Virus record (IMG/VR): IMGVR_UViG_3300037245_001177
Coordinates: 1-50,063 of that record
Origin: a virus
Length of the DNA: 50,063 nt
Reading direction: 5' to 3' (one strand)
Shown one piece after another: positions 30,921-39,970 of this stretch. Positions within the stretch are counted from its first letter, which is position 1; every line of letters begins with the position of its first letter. Both the position numbers and the translations under genes were made by a program. The notes beneath the pieces were generated by a model. The model saw nothing but the letters and a program-made list of their open reading frames with translations, had not been told where the DNA came from and did not search any database.

Positions 30921-31215
30921 TGACATTAATTCGATTAAGTTGTCCCATATTTACCCTTAATTTGGGACGAAAAACATAAAGTAAACGCAAATTTTATAAA
31001 GTTTTGATACAAAGTAAACGCAAAAGTTAACAAATAAATAAAAAAGGCTGATATAACTTTACAAAACTATACTTAACAACGTATAAAAACGCCATATACA
31101 GCTAATTATATTACATAACGTATAACCAATATAATTGTTAAAAATAAACAAAAGTATTATAAATTAAATTAATATTAAAAATTAACCAATATAATGGTTA
31201 AAAATAAACTTAATT
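30921..31215 (+). other. Non-coding gap with two kinds of direct repeat
   Basis: It holds a GTCCCA...TGGGAC inverted repeat (near 30945-30971), two AAAGTAAACGCAAA repeats (30978-30991 and 31011-31024, 33 bp apart), a TAACTTTAC box (31054-31062) without a clear -33, and two 27-bp repeats of the AACCAATATAATGGTT type (31123-31149 and 31183-31209). No ORF seen. Confidence 0.6.
31123..31209 (+). repeat. Two 27-bp repeats 60 bp apart, operator-like
   Basis: Both copies begin TAACCAATATAAT, end GTTAAAAATAAAC and differ by one base. Each has a near-palindrome AACCA...TGGTT (one arm imperfect in the first). The second copy ends 7 bp before the start codon of the gene at 31216, so a bound protein would block translation or transcription there. 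Confidence 0.6.
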
Positions 31216-31503
31216 ATGGCATATAAAACAAAAAGAAGTAGAGATGCGAGAGTTCGCTTAAAAGCACTAGAAAACGGTGATGAATTCGCTAAATTAACAT
31301 TTTTAGCACTTCGAAAAGATGATAGTTGTAAGAATAGGCTTCTGAGATTATTCGGATTTAAAAAACCACAAGATGTTGTTGAAATTGGTAAAAATAACGA
31401 CAAAAAACTACTTAAGGAATACAATGATTGGCTGTTAAGTGTTGATTCTGACTTGAATGAAGATAGCTCCGACAGATTGGTAAATAAATTCCTATCTTTA
31501 TAA
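31216..31503 (+). CDS. Hypothetical basic protein
   Basis: 95 residues, basic at first (KTKRSRDARVRLKALENGDEFAK) and acidic at the end. It may bind DNA and may bind the two palindromic repeats before its own start. It precedes the metallophosphoesterase gene in the late transcript. No family assigned. Confidence 0.5.
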   Translation: MAYKTKRSRDARVRLKALENGDEFAKLTFLALRKDDSCKNRLLRLFGFKKPQDVVEIGKNNDKKLLKEYNDWLLSVDSDLNEDSSDRLVNKFLSL

Positions 31504-31528
31504 AAAATTTAACTAAACCACCTCACAA

Positions 31529-32608
31529 ATGAAAATCTCTAAAAGATTAAGTGAAGAACAAGCAAAACAATTAAATTTAACAGTTAAACCTAAACCAAAA
31601 GGACACGGAAATCCTAGATATTATATTACCTTAGAACAATTCGAATCATTAACTCCATTGCAACTTACCGGAAAATCAACATTAAAAGATGCAGAAGGTA
31701 AAACAATAATGGAATGGACCAAGACTTCTGTAAAGGAAGAAGATAGGTTAAGAATATTAAAAGAGGTTGTTAAATCTTTAAAAACCGATATTACTCCAAC
31801 TGTAGCAATAAAAGCACCAGTTCAATTTAAAGAAAATAAACTTTGTAACCAATACACTTTAACTGATTTCCATTTAGGAATGATGGCTTGGGATGAGGAA
31901 AGTGGTGCTAATTGGGATATAAAAATTGCAGAAGAGAAATTAGTAAGATTCTTTGAAGTTGCAATTAAACAAAGTCCAGATGCAAATATGGCTATTTTTG
32001 CTCAATTAGGAGATTTTCTACATTGGGATGGTTTAGATGCTGTTACTCCACAAAACAAACACGTATTAGATGCTGATACTAGGTTTACTAAGTTAGTGAG
32101 AGTTTCAATTAGAGTAATCAGAAGGGTTATAAAAATGTTGCTTGAGAAGTATCAAAACGTTACTGTTATAATGGCAGAAGGAAATCACGATCCAGCTAGT
32201 TCTATTTGGTTGCGTGAAATGTTAGCTGATTTTTATCAAGAAGAAAAAAGATTGACAATTGATACAAATCCTGACCCTTATTACTGTATTACCTGGGGTA
32301 AAAATTGTTTATTTTATCACCACGGCCATAAACGTAATATAAACAATATTGATGCTGTTATGGTATCTAAATTTAAAAAAGAATTTGGTGTATCAGATTT
32401 TATTTATGCTCACATTGGTCATTTACATAATTTAAAAGTTAAAGAAACGAATTTAATGGTTATTGAACAACACAGAACATTAGCTGCTAAAGATGCTTAT
32501 GCAAGTAGAGGTGGTTGGGTTTCTGATAGAGATAGTAAAGTTATAACCTACCATAAAAACTTCGGAGAGGTAGGAAGGTTAACTATTAATATTAATATGT
32601 TAAAATAA
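31529..32608 (+). CDS. Calcineurin-like metallophosphoesterase
   Basis: 359 residues. The N-terminal ~100 residues form a short wHTH-like and linker part. The metal-binding motifs of the family follow in order: DFHLG (113-117), LGDFLHWDG (about 156), AEGNHD (about 220), FYHHGHKRN and IGHLHNLKV. The usual asparagine-histidine pair is present. Phage members near terminase genes are common in Bacteroidota and may process DNA ends or nucleotides. The substrate cannot be told from sequence. Confidence 0.75.
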   Translation: MKISKRLSEEQAKQLNLTVKPKPKGHGNPRYYITLEQFESLTPLQLTGKSTLKDAEGKTIMEWTKTSVKEEDRLRILKEVVKSLKTDITPTVAIKAPVQFKENKLCNQYTLTDFHLGMMAWDEESGANWDIKIAEEKLVRFFEVAIKQSPDANMAIFAQLGDFLHWDGLDAVTPQNKHVLDADTRFTKLVRVSIRVIRRVIKMLLEKYQNVTVIMAEGNHDPASSIWLREMLADFYQEEKRLTIDTNPDPYYCITWGKNCLFYHHGHKRNINNIDAVMVSKFKKEFGVSDFIYAHIGHLHNLKVKETNLMVIEQHRTLAAKDAYASRGGWVSDRDSKVITYHKNFGEVGRLTININMLK

Positions 32609-32627
32609 TATACATTCAACCAACATT

Positions 32628-32894
32628 ATGATAAGAGAATTGAAAAAACTAATCAAACAAATTAAGAATTATTTTAGAAAAAGCACCACTTTTGGAAAAA
32701 TAGGTACTTATAAAACGAATATGAGTCCTTGTGGTGCATATTTATTTGTTTATAAAAAAGGAGAAACTGATATTTGTCATATTTACAAACTTAGGAATAA
32801 ATTTGAGGTTGATGAATTATTTTACAAGTCAAAAATCAATATTTCTTCGTTGGACCTGGATATATTAATGGAGTTTTTAAGGAATTCGGACTAA
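32628..32894 (+). CDS. Hypothetical small basic protein
   Basis: 88 residues, basic (RELKKLIKQIKNYFRKSTTFGK at the start), with TNMSPCGAYLFVYKKGETDICHIYKL. The stop overlaps the next start (TAATG). No family recognised. Confidence 0.5.
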   Translation: MIRELKKLIKQIKNYFRKSTTFGKIGTYKTNMSPCGAYLFVYKKGETDICHIYKLRNKFEVDELFYKSKINISSLDLDILMEFLRNSD

Positions 32895-33046
32895 TGGCAA
32901 CGGAAAAATGGTTATATTTAGTGAATTTGAAATGTGGTAAGCATAACAAAAAGACGAACATAACTGGTAAAAGTACAAAAGAAATAGATGAAATCAAAAA
33001 GAATTTGGTCTATGATAAGAAAAAATTTATACTAATAATATACTAA
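32894..33046 (+). CDS. Small basic protein (50 aa)
   Basis: The frame MATEKWLYLVNLKCGKHNKK... ends FILIIY. It overlaps the previous stop by one base and ends 3 bp before the next gene, so it is well placed in the operon, although short. Very basic; function unknown. Confidence 0.6.
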   Translation: MATEKWLYLVNLKCGKHNKKTNITGKSTKEIDEIKKNLVYDKKKFILIIY

Positions 33047-33049
33047 ATT

Positions 33050-33313
33050 ATGAAATCAGTAAAATTTGATGAAGTAACAAACACAATTGGAGAAGGCCAA
33101 GAAGAATACCAAACTGTTCATTCTTGTAATCTACAATCCGATTCAAGTATAAATCTTTGTTTTGAATTATCAGATGAAGAGATTGAAACTCTTAAAAGTA
33201 CAAAAAAGATTTGGTATAAGCAAGTAACATTTGGAAAAGGTATGAGTCCGATGTCCCTTTCTGTAGATAAATCAGAAGTGATAATATTAGATGTGGAAAT
33301 AATTAAAGGCTAA
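33050..33313 (+). CDS. Hypothetical protein upstream of terL
   Basis: 87 residues (MKSVKFDEVTNTIGEGQEEYQTVH...). A beta-rich fold with EEIETLKSTKKIWYKQVTFGKGMSPMSLS. The stop overlaps the terL start by one base, so it may be a small packaging-related factor. Many phages have a short conserved ORF here with no known job. Confidence 0.55.
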   Translation: MKSVKFDEVTNTIGEGQEEYQTVHSCNLQSDSSINLCFELSDEEIETLKSTKKIWYKQVTFGKGMSPMSLSVDKSEVIILDVEIIKG

Positions 33314-34761
33314 TGGCTGTTAGACAAAAGAAAATATCAAATACAGAAAAAGTAAAGTTGAGGTATTTAAAACACCAAAGCGAACAATCTTTTATGTTTT
33401 TTGTAATGATGCTTTTCAAAGAACATAATGGTCAAAAATTCATTCCTTATGCTCATATCCAAGAAATTGTAGCAGTACTTGAAGCTGTTGCAATGGGTAA
33501 ATTACTAAGGGTAATTATTAATATTCCTCCGAGATATGGGAAAACAGAGATAGTAGTTAAAATGTTAATAGTTTGGGGGTTAGCATTAAATGCTCGTTCA
33601 AAATTCATACACCTTTCTTATTCTGAGAATTTAGCACTAGATAATTCGGCAATGGCAAAAGAATACATACAATCTGATATGTTTCAGAAACTTTGGCCAA
33701 TGGAATTAAAAGCAGATGCCCAAGGTAAAAAGTCTTGGTTTAACAAACGAGGTGGTGGTTGTTATGCGACCTCAACAGGTGGTGCAATTACAGGTTTTGG
33801 TGCTGGAGATACAATTCTTAGAAATGAAGTTGAGGCAGACAACCCTTTCAAAAAGTTTAGTGGCGCTATTATTATTGATGATCCAAATAAACCAGATGAT
33901 GCGTTTTCTGATGTTAAAAGAAACTTTGTTAACACAAGGTATAATAATACAATTAAATCAAGGGTAAATAGCCGAGAAGTGCCAATTATTGTAATTCAAC
34001 AACGATTACACGAAACAGATTTGAGTGGTTTTTTATTAGATGGTGGTTCAGGTGAAAAATGGTATCACTTAAACCTACCAGCATTAGATAAAGATTTAAA
34101 ACCTTTATGCGAGGCAAAACATACATTTGCAGAATTGGAACAAATGCGACAAGCTGATAGATACACATTTTCAGGACAATATATGCAAAGACCTTCTCCA
34201 GATGAAGGTGGTATTTTCAGAAAAGAATGGTTTAAGAAAGTAGAAAAGTTTGAATTACCAAAAATAGATTCTTGGGAATTATTTATTGATGGTGCCTACA
34301 CTAAAAATACTCAAAATGACCCTACAGGTTTACAAATATCCGCTAAATCAGGAGGTGATTTATTTATTTTAGCAAGTATAGATAAGTATTTGGAAATGCC
34401 AGAACTACTTAAATTTATTCCTCAGTTTATTGCACTTTATGGAGTACATATTAGTATGATTTTAGTAGAACCAAAGGCAAGTGGTAAAAGTATTGCTCAG
34501 TTATTACGGAACCAAACAGATTATAATGTTGCTGAAATACGAGGTAAAATAATCCAGGAAAGTAAGATAGAAAGAGCAACTAAATCTGCTCCATTTGTGG
34601 AAGGTGGCCGAGTTCATTTAGTCAAAGGTCCTTGGGTAGATTCTTACTTGCATCAAATGTGTGTTTTCCCAAACGGTAAGCACGATGAACACATAGATTT
34701 AACATCTTATGCGATAGACAGAAATCTTTTAAGAGATACAAGACCGGCAATTATTTGGTAA
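33313..34761 (+). CDS. terL: Terminase large subunit
   Basis: 482 residues. Walker A PPRYGKTE is at 72-79, Walker B IIIDDP at 186-191, with coupling region VIQQRLHETDLSG. The nuclease domain has WELFIDGAYT (first catalytic Asp), LVEPKASGKS and the last acidic positions near KHDEHIDLTSYAID. This is the ATP-driven motor and nuclease that packages DNA into the capsid. The start overlaps the upstream stop (TAATG). It lies 5.7 kb from terS, but directly before portal. Confidence 0.93.
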   Translation: MAVRQKKISNTEKVKLRYLKHQSEQSFMFFVMMLFKEHNGQKFIPYAHIQEIVAVLEAVAMGKLLRVIINIPPRYGKTEIVVKMLIVWGLALNARSKFIHLSYSENLALDNSAMAKEYIQSDMFQKLWPMELKADAQGKKSWFNKRGGGCYATSTGGAITGFGAGDTILRNEVEADNPFKKFSGAIIIDDPNKPDDAFSDVKRNFVNTRYNNTIKSRVNSREVPIIVIQQRLHETDLSGFLLDGGSGEKWYHLNLPALDKDLKPLCEAKHTFAELEQMRQADRYTFSGQYMQRPSPDEGGIFRKEWFKKVEKFELPKIDSWELFIDGAYTKNTQNDPTGLQISAKSGGDLFILASIDKYLEMPELLKFIPQFIALYGVHISMILVEPKASGKSIAQLLRNQTDYNVAEIRGKIIQESKIERATKSAPFVEGGRVHLVKGPWVDSYLHQMCVFPNGKHDEHIDLTSYAIDRNLLRDTRPAIIW

Positions 34762-34804
34762 TGTGATATTAATAATATAAATTTGTAGATAAACTTCGTC
34801 ATAA

Positions 34805-36469
34805 ATGGTACTAACAGATATAGAGGCTATTCAGATTATCAATGATAATAAAGCCGTAAACCCTAAGATAAATACGATACGAGAAAACTCAAAAACACTA
34901 TATGCACTTATAGATGGAGATAATTTTAAAGAATTATTAATTGATAAAATTGAATTTATTGAAGGCGAAGATAAATCTATAGCAAGAAAAAAGTACTCAA
35001 GAGATATTCAAGACTTCTTTGAAAGATTATTCCAACCACTAGAAAATATTTGGTATGCTACAGGTGGTAATAAAGTTTATGATATTGAAGATGATAAGGT
35101 GAAAATGGAATTTCTTAAAAAAATATCAAATATTAAAAATAGTAATACTTTAGCAAATTGGATTCAAAATACTGCAATAAAACTAAGTCACGTAGACCCA
35201 AATGGTTTAATATTTATCGAATATACAACTACTCCAAAAAAAGATATTTTCCCAACTTACAAAAACATAAAAGATATTCGTTCTTATCGTGAAAACGGTC
35301 AATTATTAGAATGGCTTTTATTTGAACCTTATAAACTTACTGGTGAAGGAAAAGATAGAGGCGAGTATTGGAGAATTGTAGATGATAAACAAGATAGAAC
35401 ATTTTTAAAATTGAATGACGAAACAATTATTAAAGTTCCATCAAAATCATTTCCTCATCCATTTGGTGAGGTACCAGCAATTATTAATTCGAATATTGTA
35501 AAAGTAGATGATGAAAAAATCAGACTTTCTCCAGTAAACACTATTTTAGGATTATCAAAAGAATATGCTCGTGATTTATCAATAAAAACTTTGTATAAAT
35601 TTACGCAAGGTTTCCCTATTCATTGGAGATATGTTGTTACTTGTGAGGCTTGTCACGGAAGAAAGAAAAATGATGATGGTACTAATTGTGGTAGTTGTGA
35701 TGGAAAAGGCTATATGACAAATGGAGATGTTACAGATTTAGTAGTTCTTCCAGTACCAACACAAGATTCTCCGGTTATTGCACCTAATATAGCTGGTCAT
35801 ATTAAGCCTGATAATGAAACTTGGACCCAATATACAACTGAATTAGATGCAGAAGAAAAAGCTGCATTTAGAACGTTTTGGGGTACTCTTTTAGGAACCG
35901 AAGAAACATTTGGTGGAAGAAAAACAACTACAGAAGTAATTTTCAATAAACAACCGATTGAAAATAGACTGAATAAATATGCAGATTGGGGAGAGTTTGT
36001 TGAATGGAAAATAAGTGCTTGGGTATTAAATTTCTTTGATAAAGCCAAAGCAAGAGAAAAAAACGATATAACTATTAGTTACGGTAGAAATTATGTAATT
36101 GAACCTAGTGATACTATTTTAAAAAGATATGAAGAAAGTAAAACTGCCGGAGGAAATGATGTTATTTTAGATGAATTATTTAAGCAATATCTCCAGGCTA
36201 CATACAGAACAAATCCAATAGAACTTCGAGTTAATTTAATTAAAAGTGAGGTTGAACCTTATTTACATTACACATTAACAGAAGTAAGAGATGTGTTTGG
36301 GACACAAGAGGCCCAAAGAAAAGTATTATTCTCAAGATGGTGGGATTCATTAACTACAAAAGATTTAGATAAAACAGTAGAAGTTCTTATAAAAGAATAC
36401 AAAACTTGGTTCGAGAGTAATAAAATTGTGATTAAAATAGAAGAGCCTAAAAAGGTAGAAAATAAATAA
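34805..36469 (+). CDS. Portal protein with an embedded zinc-finger-like insert
   Basis: 554 residues, in the usual place after terL. LSPVNTILGLSKEYARDLSIKTLYKFTQGFP and ETFGGRKTTTEVIFNKQPIENRLNKYADW are typical of portals from Bacteroidota phages. A dodecamer forms the gate for DNA. At about residues 279-306 there is an insert CEACHGRK...CGSCDGKGYM, the CxxCxG pair of DnaJ-type zinc fingers, in the middle of the core. It is probably structural. Confidence 0.8.
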   Translation: MVLTDIEAIQIINDNKAVNPKINTIRENSKTLYALIDGDNFKELLIDKIEFIEGEDKSIARKKYSRDIQDFFERLFQPLENIWYATGGNKVYDIEDDKVKMEFLKKISNIKNSNTLANWIQNTAIKLSHVDPNGLIFIEYTTTPKKDIFPTYKNIKDIRSYRENGQLLEWLLFEPYKLTGEGKDRGEYWRIVDDKQDRTFLKLNDETIIKVPSKSFPHPFGEVPAIINSNIVKVDDEKIRLSPVNTILGLSKEYARDLSIKTLYKFTQGFPIHWRYVVTCEACHGRKKNDDGTNCGSCDGKGYMTNGDVTDLVVLPVPTQDSPVIAPNIAGHIKPDNETWTQYTTELDAEEKAAFRTFWGTLLGTEETFGGRKTTTEVIFNKQPIENRLNKYADWGEFVEWKISAWVLNFFDKAKAREKNDITISYGRNYVIEPSDTILKRYEESKTAGGNDVILDELFKQYLQATYRTNPIELRVNLIKSEVEPYLHYTLTEVRDVFGTQEAQRKVLFSRWWDSLTTKDLDKTVEVLIKEYKTWFESNKIVIKIEEPKKVENK

Positions 36470-36489
36470 TAATTTAAAACAATAATAAA

Positions 36490-37473
36490 ATGAGCAAATT
36501 TGGAGATATTAGAGCGTTTCATTCAGCAGTTAGAAAGTTATCTGAGAATAGTGAAGATAAAGTAAATATAGGGTATAAAGGATGCCATATAATTATTGAT
36601 ATAACGAATGTAACATCAAAAGGATCAGTGAGTTTAAATTCTGGAGAATCTGATAAAGCAGATGGAACAGTAATTTGTGCTACTGTATTAGCTGGAGATA
36701 CTGTTACTGTTAATGGATTATTGTATACAGCAGTAGCCGGAGCCAAAGCAGATGATACTGAATTTAGTGTTGATACAGGAAATAATGAAACAGCAACCGA
36801 CCTTGCAGATTCAATTGATGATGATGTTAGAGTTGGAACAGTTGCAGATGTAGTAGCAACAGCAACAACAGGTACAGTTACTATTGTAGCTGCCTATGGA
36901 GGTACTATAGGAAATACAATAACTTTAGCATCAAGCGATGGAGTTACACTTGCTGTAAGTGCAGCTACGCTTACTGGTGGGGATGATAATGCTTTGATAA
37001 GTTCAATTACTTGTGATAGTATAGAATTAATGTCAGGAACAGAAATATTTGATACTGATTTAGCTACAACTGCAATTAATGTTGCTGCTAATATTACAGC
37101 ACATACTTCTGTACCAAACTACAATGCAGTTGCAGTAGGTGATAATGTGAAAATAGAATCTGAATCTGGTGGTGATACATTTGTAGTAGTTTCAACTGCT
37201 GCAGTTATAACTAAAACAGATGTTGATATGGAGAGTAATACAGTTGCTTTTACTTTGCAAGGAAAAGATATTGCTAGTGGAAAATATTATACAATATTAG
37301 AAAGTGCAGTACTTACAACGGCAGCAACAACAATCTTAAAAGTTTACCCTAACTTTACTGCATCAGCGAATACAATTGCAAAAGATTGTCTACCTCAAGA
37401 TTTTAGAGTAATTGCAGTTAATACTAATGATTCATCTATAACTTATAGCGTGGGTGTTAATTTATTAAAATAG
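36490..37473 (+). CDS. Putative head decoration / structural protein
   Basis: 327 residues. Residues about 70-180 contain TVTVNGLLYTAVAG, FSVDTGNNETATDLADSIDDD, and TIGNTITLASSDGVTL...ATLTGGDD, a domain known from phage sheath, tube and decoration proteins (VTVNGxxFTA...NET A..LA..IN...GxxGNxITL). The C-terminal half is beta-rich. Place between portal and scaffold suggests a capsid decoration protein. No protease or enzyme motif. Confidence 0.55.
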   Translation: MSKFGDIRAFHSAVRKLSENSEDKVNIGYKGCHIIIDITNVTSKGSVSLNSGESDKADGTVICATVLAGDTVTVNGLLYTAVAGAKADDTEFSVDTGNNETATDLADSIDDDVRVGTVADVVATATTGTVTIVAAYGGTIGNTITLASSDGVTLAVSAATLTGGDDNALISSITCDSIELMSGTEIFDTDLATTAINVAANITAHTSVPNYNAVAVGDNVKIESESGGDTFVVVSTAAVITKTDVDMESNTVAFTLQGKDIASGKYYTILESAVLTTAATTILKVYPNFTASANTIAKDCLPQDFRVIAVNTNDSSITYSVGVNLLK

Positions 37474-37493
37474 TAACTTAAAATCAGTAATAT

Positions 37494-37919
37494 ATGGAAT
37501 CAGTAATGGTAGTTTGTAAGGTTTACAAACTCTTCAAAGATGGTGAAAACTTCACCAAGGAAAGTAAAAAAGTTATCAGAAACAGATGTGTAATTCCAAG
37601 ATGGTATGCGGAAGATAAAAATGCCAAATGGAAACAAAATGGTAGATGGCACGAAATTAATGAAGAGGCCACTAAAGAGTATTATGAAGAAGGTCTTAAA
37701 AGACAAGAATTAAAAAGAAAAGCTAAAGAAACTAAAGGAAAGTTAGCTGAAATTTTAACCAATGTAATTGAGGAAGGTGCAAGTAAAGCAACTACAGATG
37801 ACACTCCGAAAGAGGATAAAAACTGTAGTTTAGCAGAACTTAGATTGAGATATCCAGCTATTACTTCAAATAGTAAGGATAAGTTTTTGGTGAAAATTAA
37901 TGAACTTAAATCTAAATAA
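37494..37919 (+). CDS. Hypothetical head-region protein
   Basis: 141 residues. A beta-rich start (VMVVCKVYKLFKDGENF, VIPRWYAEDKNAKWKQNGRWHEINEE) is followed by a charged coil. The start could also be the second ATG at 37506. The C-terminal (LAELRLRYPAITSNSKDKFLVKIN) looks like a short binding domain. It lies 2 bp before the scaffold gene; it may be part of the prohead or a scaffold partner. Confidence 0.5.
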   Translation: MESVMVVCKVYKLFKDGENFTKESKKVIRNRCVIPRWYAEDKNAKWKQNGRWHEINEEATKEYYEEGLKRQELKRKAKETKGKLAEILTNVIEEGASKATTDDTPKEDKNCSLAELRLRYPAITSNSKDKFLVKINELKSK

Positions 37920-37921
37920 TT

Positions 37922-38710
37922 ATGTTAGAAAACATAGGCGAAATCGAAAAATCTTTAGGGATTGAAGATGGGAAGTTATCTGAAATGATAACTAGTGAAG
38001 AAAAGCATACGGTTGATTTAAGTGGTTTTGTTATCAAAACTAGATCAGATCACGATTCTTTGATATCAAATATCAAAAAGGATAGTGGTACTGCTGCATT
38101 AGAAATAGCTATTAAAACTGCTAGAGAAGAAAAAGGTTTAGAATTCCAAGGTAAAACAATGGAAAATTTATTAAATTCTTTTGAAACTAAAGTTGTAGCA
38201 GATGCTAAAATAGAACCTAATCAAAAGTATGATACTCTTAAAACAGATTTTGATGCTAGAGGAATTAAAATTACTGAATGGCAAGATAAATATACTGGAT
38301 TACAATCCGATATGACTCGTAAAAGTAATGAGAGAATTATCAGTAATACATTATTGAAGGAAATTCCTGATAATGTTTCAATTCCAAAAGATGATATCCT
38401 TGCTATTGTAAATTCTCGTAATCAATTTAATATTGGAGAAGATGGGTTTGAAATTATTGGTAAAGATGGGAAAGTCTTGAAAAATGATGCGAATATGAAC
38501 CCAACAACTGCCGAAGAATTTATGAAGGAATTTATAAAACCATACCTTAAAGAACCGGAAGGAGGTGCTGGAGGTGATGGAGGTGATGGTAAAACTAAAC
38601 CAGGTTCATTTGAGGCTTTTGAAAAAGAAATGGAAGAAAAAGGTGTAACTCCTTATGAATTAAATGAGGAACTTAAAAAAAGAATTAAGGATGGTACCTT
38701 AAAAATGTAA
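37922..38710 (+). CDS. Scaffolding protein (putative)
   Basis: 262 residues, acidic and largely helical, with a coiled region at 95-150, a glycine-rich hinge (EGGAGGDGGDGK, about 215-228) and a short basic C-terminus (LKKRIKDGTLKM) that would contact the capsid protein. These features and the place directly before the capsid gene are standard for scaffolds. The terminator and a separate capsid promoter follow it. Confidence 0.65.
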   Translation: MLENIGEIEKSLGIEDGKLSEMITSEEKHTVDLSGFVIKTRSDHDSLISNIKKDSGTAALEIAIKTAREEKGLEFQGKTMENLLNSFETKVVADAKIEPNQKYDTLKTDFDARGIKITEWQDKYTGLQSDMTRKSNERIISNTLLKEIPDNVSIPKDDILAIVNSRNQFNIGEDGFEIIGKDGKVLKNDANMNPTTAEEFMKEFIKPYLKEPEGGAGGDGGDGKTKPGSFEAFEKEMEEKGVTPYELNEELKKRIKDGTLKM

Positions 38711-38730
38711 AATCATTTAAAATAACTTAA

Positions 38731-38760
38731 AAAACACATCGTAATTGGTGTGTTTTTTTT
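38731..38760 (+). terminator. Terminator between scaffold and capsid genes
   Basis: AAAACACA and TGTGTTTT form a stem and T run. It separates scaffold transcription from capsid transcription, so capsid protein can be made in higher amounts from its own promoter. Confidence 0.75.
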
Positions 38761-38787
38761 ATGAAATAAACTTTTTATATTAAATAC

Positions 38788-38818
38788 TTGATTATCTTAA
38801 TAATAATAAGTAAGTTTG
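38788..38818 (+). promoter_or_regulatory. Promoter of the major capsid gene
   Basis: TTG (38788-38790), 20 bases, TAAGTTTG (38811-38818). It gives the capsid gene a leader of about 100 bases with a GC-rich conserved-looking part. Confidence 0.7.
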
Positions 38819-38824
38819 TTAATC

Positions 38825-38926
38825 AGAAAATAGAGTAGACAAACTTTTCTCCGAGGGACTTTTGGGGGGTGTCGAAGGCAGTAGCCAACTTATTAAATCA
38901 ATTATTAATTTTTAAATTTAAGAGAG
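38825..38926 (+). ncRNA. Structured leader of the capsid mRNA (candidate)
   Basis: About 100 untranslated bases between the promoter and the capsid start. The part 38849-38890 (CTCCGAGGGAC, then GGGGGG and GGCAGTAGCC) is far richer in G and C than the genome around it and can form several stems, including GGC-AGTA-GCC and CTCC with the G run. It may control or stabilise the capsid message. Confidence 0.45.
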
Positions 38927-39955
38927 ATGGCTAATAGAACAACTGCCAATTTTGTGAAAGCTCAAGCAATATTGCTTGGATCATTTCAAAAACAAGAATT
39001 ACGATTTAGACATCCAGCGACTTATCTAATGTTTATGTTGAGTGGAGCAATTATGTTCCCTAACTATACAGAACTTAGAAAGCGTGAGGATAGAACAGTA
39101 GAAACGAACTATAGAGCAAGAAGTTCTCGCTCATTAGGTACAGGTGGTAGAATTCATAACCATACAGGATCTAAAGGTGATACAGCATTGCTTACTCCTT
39201 CCTGGACTACTTATGATGATACTTTCAACCTTTCTGCAAAACAAGCTGATAATAGTTTGTATAATTTAGACCAGCAATTAGCATCCGAAATGGAAAATAC
39301 AATTGCTAACTTTGCAGAGGGATTAGAAACAATTGCAACTGCTTATATCTTTGCAGAAAGATCAGGAGTAAATATTGCAACTGCAGAAGGAACATTTGAT
39401 GCGACTGATGATGTATTTAAAATTACTGATTCAAGTCACGGAACTCGTGCAATACAAATTTCAAAATCTGTAATGGATGCGAATAAGTATAATGGAAGAT
39501 ATGTATTCTTCTGTGATACGATAGCATTTAACAAATTTGAATTTGACTTAAATCAAGGTACTGCAAACTCAACAAACCTATCTTTTCAATCAGGAAATGT
39601 TACTTATGTACATTCAGTTGAATTAGGAGCGTTAGGAGCTGCATTAGTTGGTACTTATACAGATGGTTTCTGGATAGCTGCAGAGATGGGTTCTTTTGGT
39701 AGTTTACCTTGGATTCCTAAGCAAAATAAAATGGGATTGAGTACAAAAGTTAACACTTGGACTGCTATGTTAAATCCTGTTGATGGGGACCAATATGCTA
39801 TTCAACATTACGAAACTAGAGCTGATGATTCAGGTAATAATGGATCTGCTCAAGATGTTGTTACTCAGTACGAAGTATCTATTGATATCGCTTTAGAAAA
39901 AGCACCTTTAACAACTGCTGACGAAACAATTTTCCAAGCATTTGCTTTAGTATAA
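38927..39955 (+). CDS. Major capsid protein
   Basis: 342 residues, in the place and size of HK97-fold capsid proteins. RFRHPATYLMFMLSGAIMFP, EDRTVETNYRARSSRSLGTGG and the ending ALEKAPLTTADETIFQAFALV are typical of Bacteroidota phage capsids. No cleaved N-terminal delta domain is visible, so the separate scaffold is used. A ribosome site AAGAGAG and an own promoter suggest high expression. About 415 copies would be used in a T=7 shell; the number is an inference from the family. Confidence 0.8.
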   Translation: MANRTTANFVKAQAILLGSFQKQELRFRHPATYLMFMLSGAIMFPNYTELRKREDRTVETNYRARSSRSLGTGGRIHNHTGSKGDTALLTPSWTTYDDTFNLSAKQADNSLYNLDQQLASEMENTIANFAEGLETIATAYIFAERSGVNIATAEGTFDATDDVFKITDSSHGTRAIQISKSVMDANKYNGRYVFFCDTIAFNKFEFDLNQGTANSTNLSFQSGNVTYVHSVELGALGAALVGTYTDGFWIAAEMGSFGSLPWIPKQNKMGLSTKVNTWTAMLNPVDGDQYAIQHYETRADDSGNNGSAQDVVTQYEVSIDIALEKAPLTTADETIFQAFALV

Positions 39956-39970
39956 TTGAAAATCTAAAAG

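Noticed and set aside
35638-35725. A separate DnaJ chaperone gene
   Set aside because: The cysteine pairs are inside the open frame of the portal protein and there is no J-domain HPD motif.
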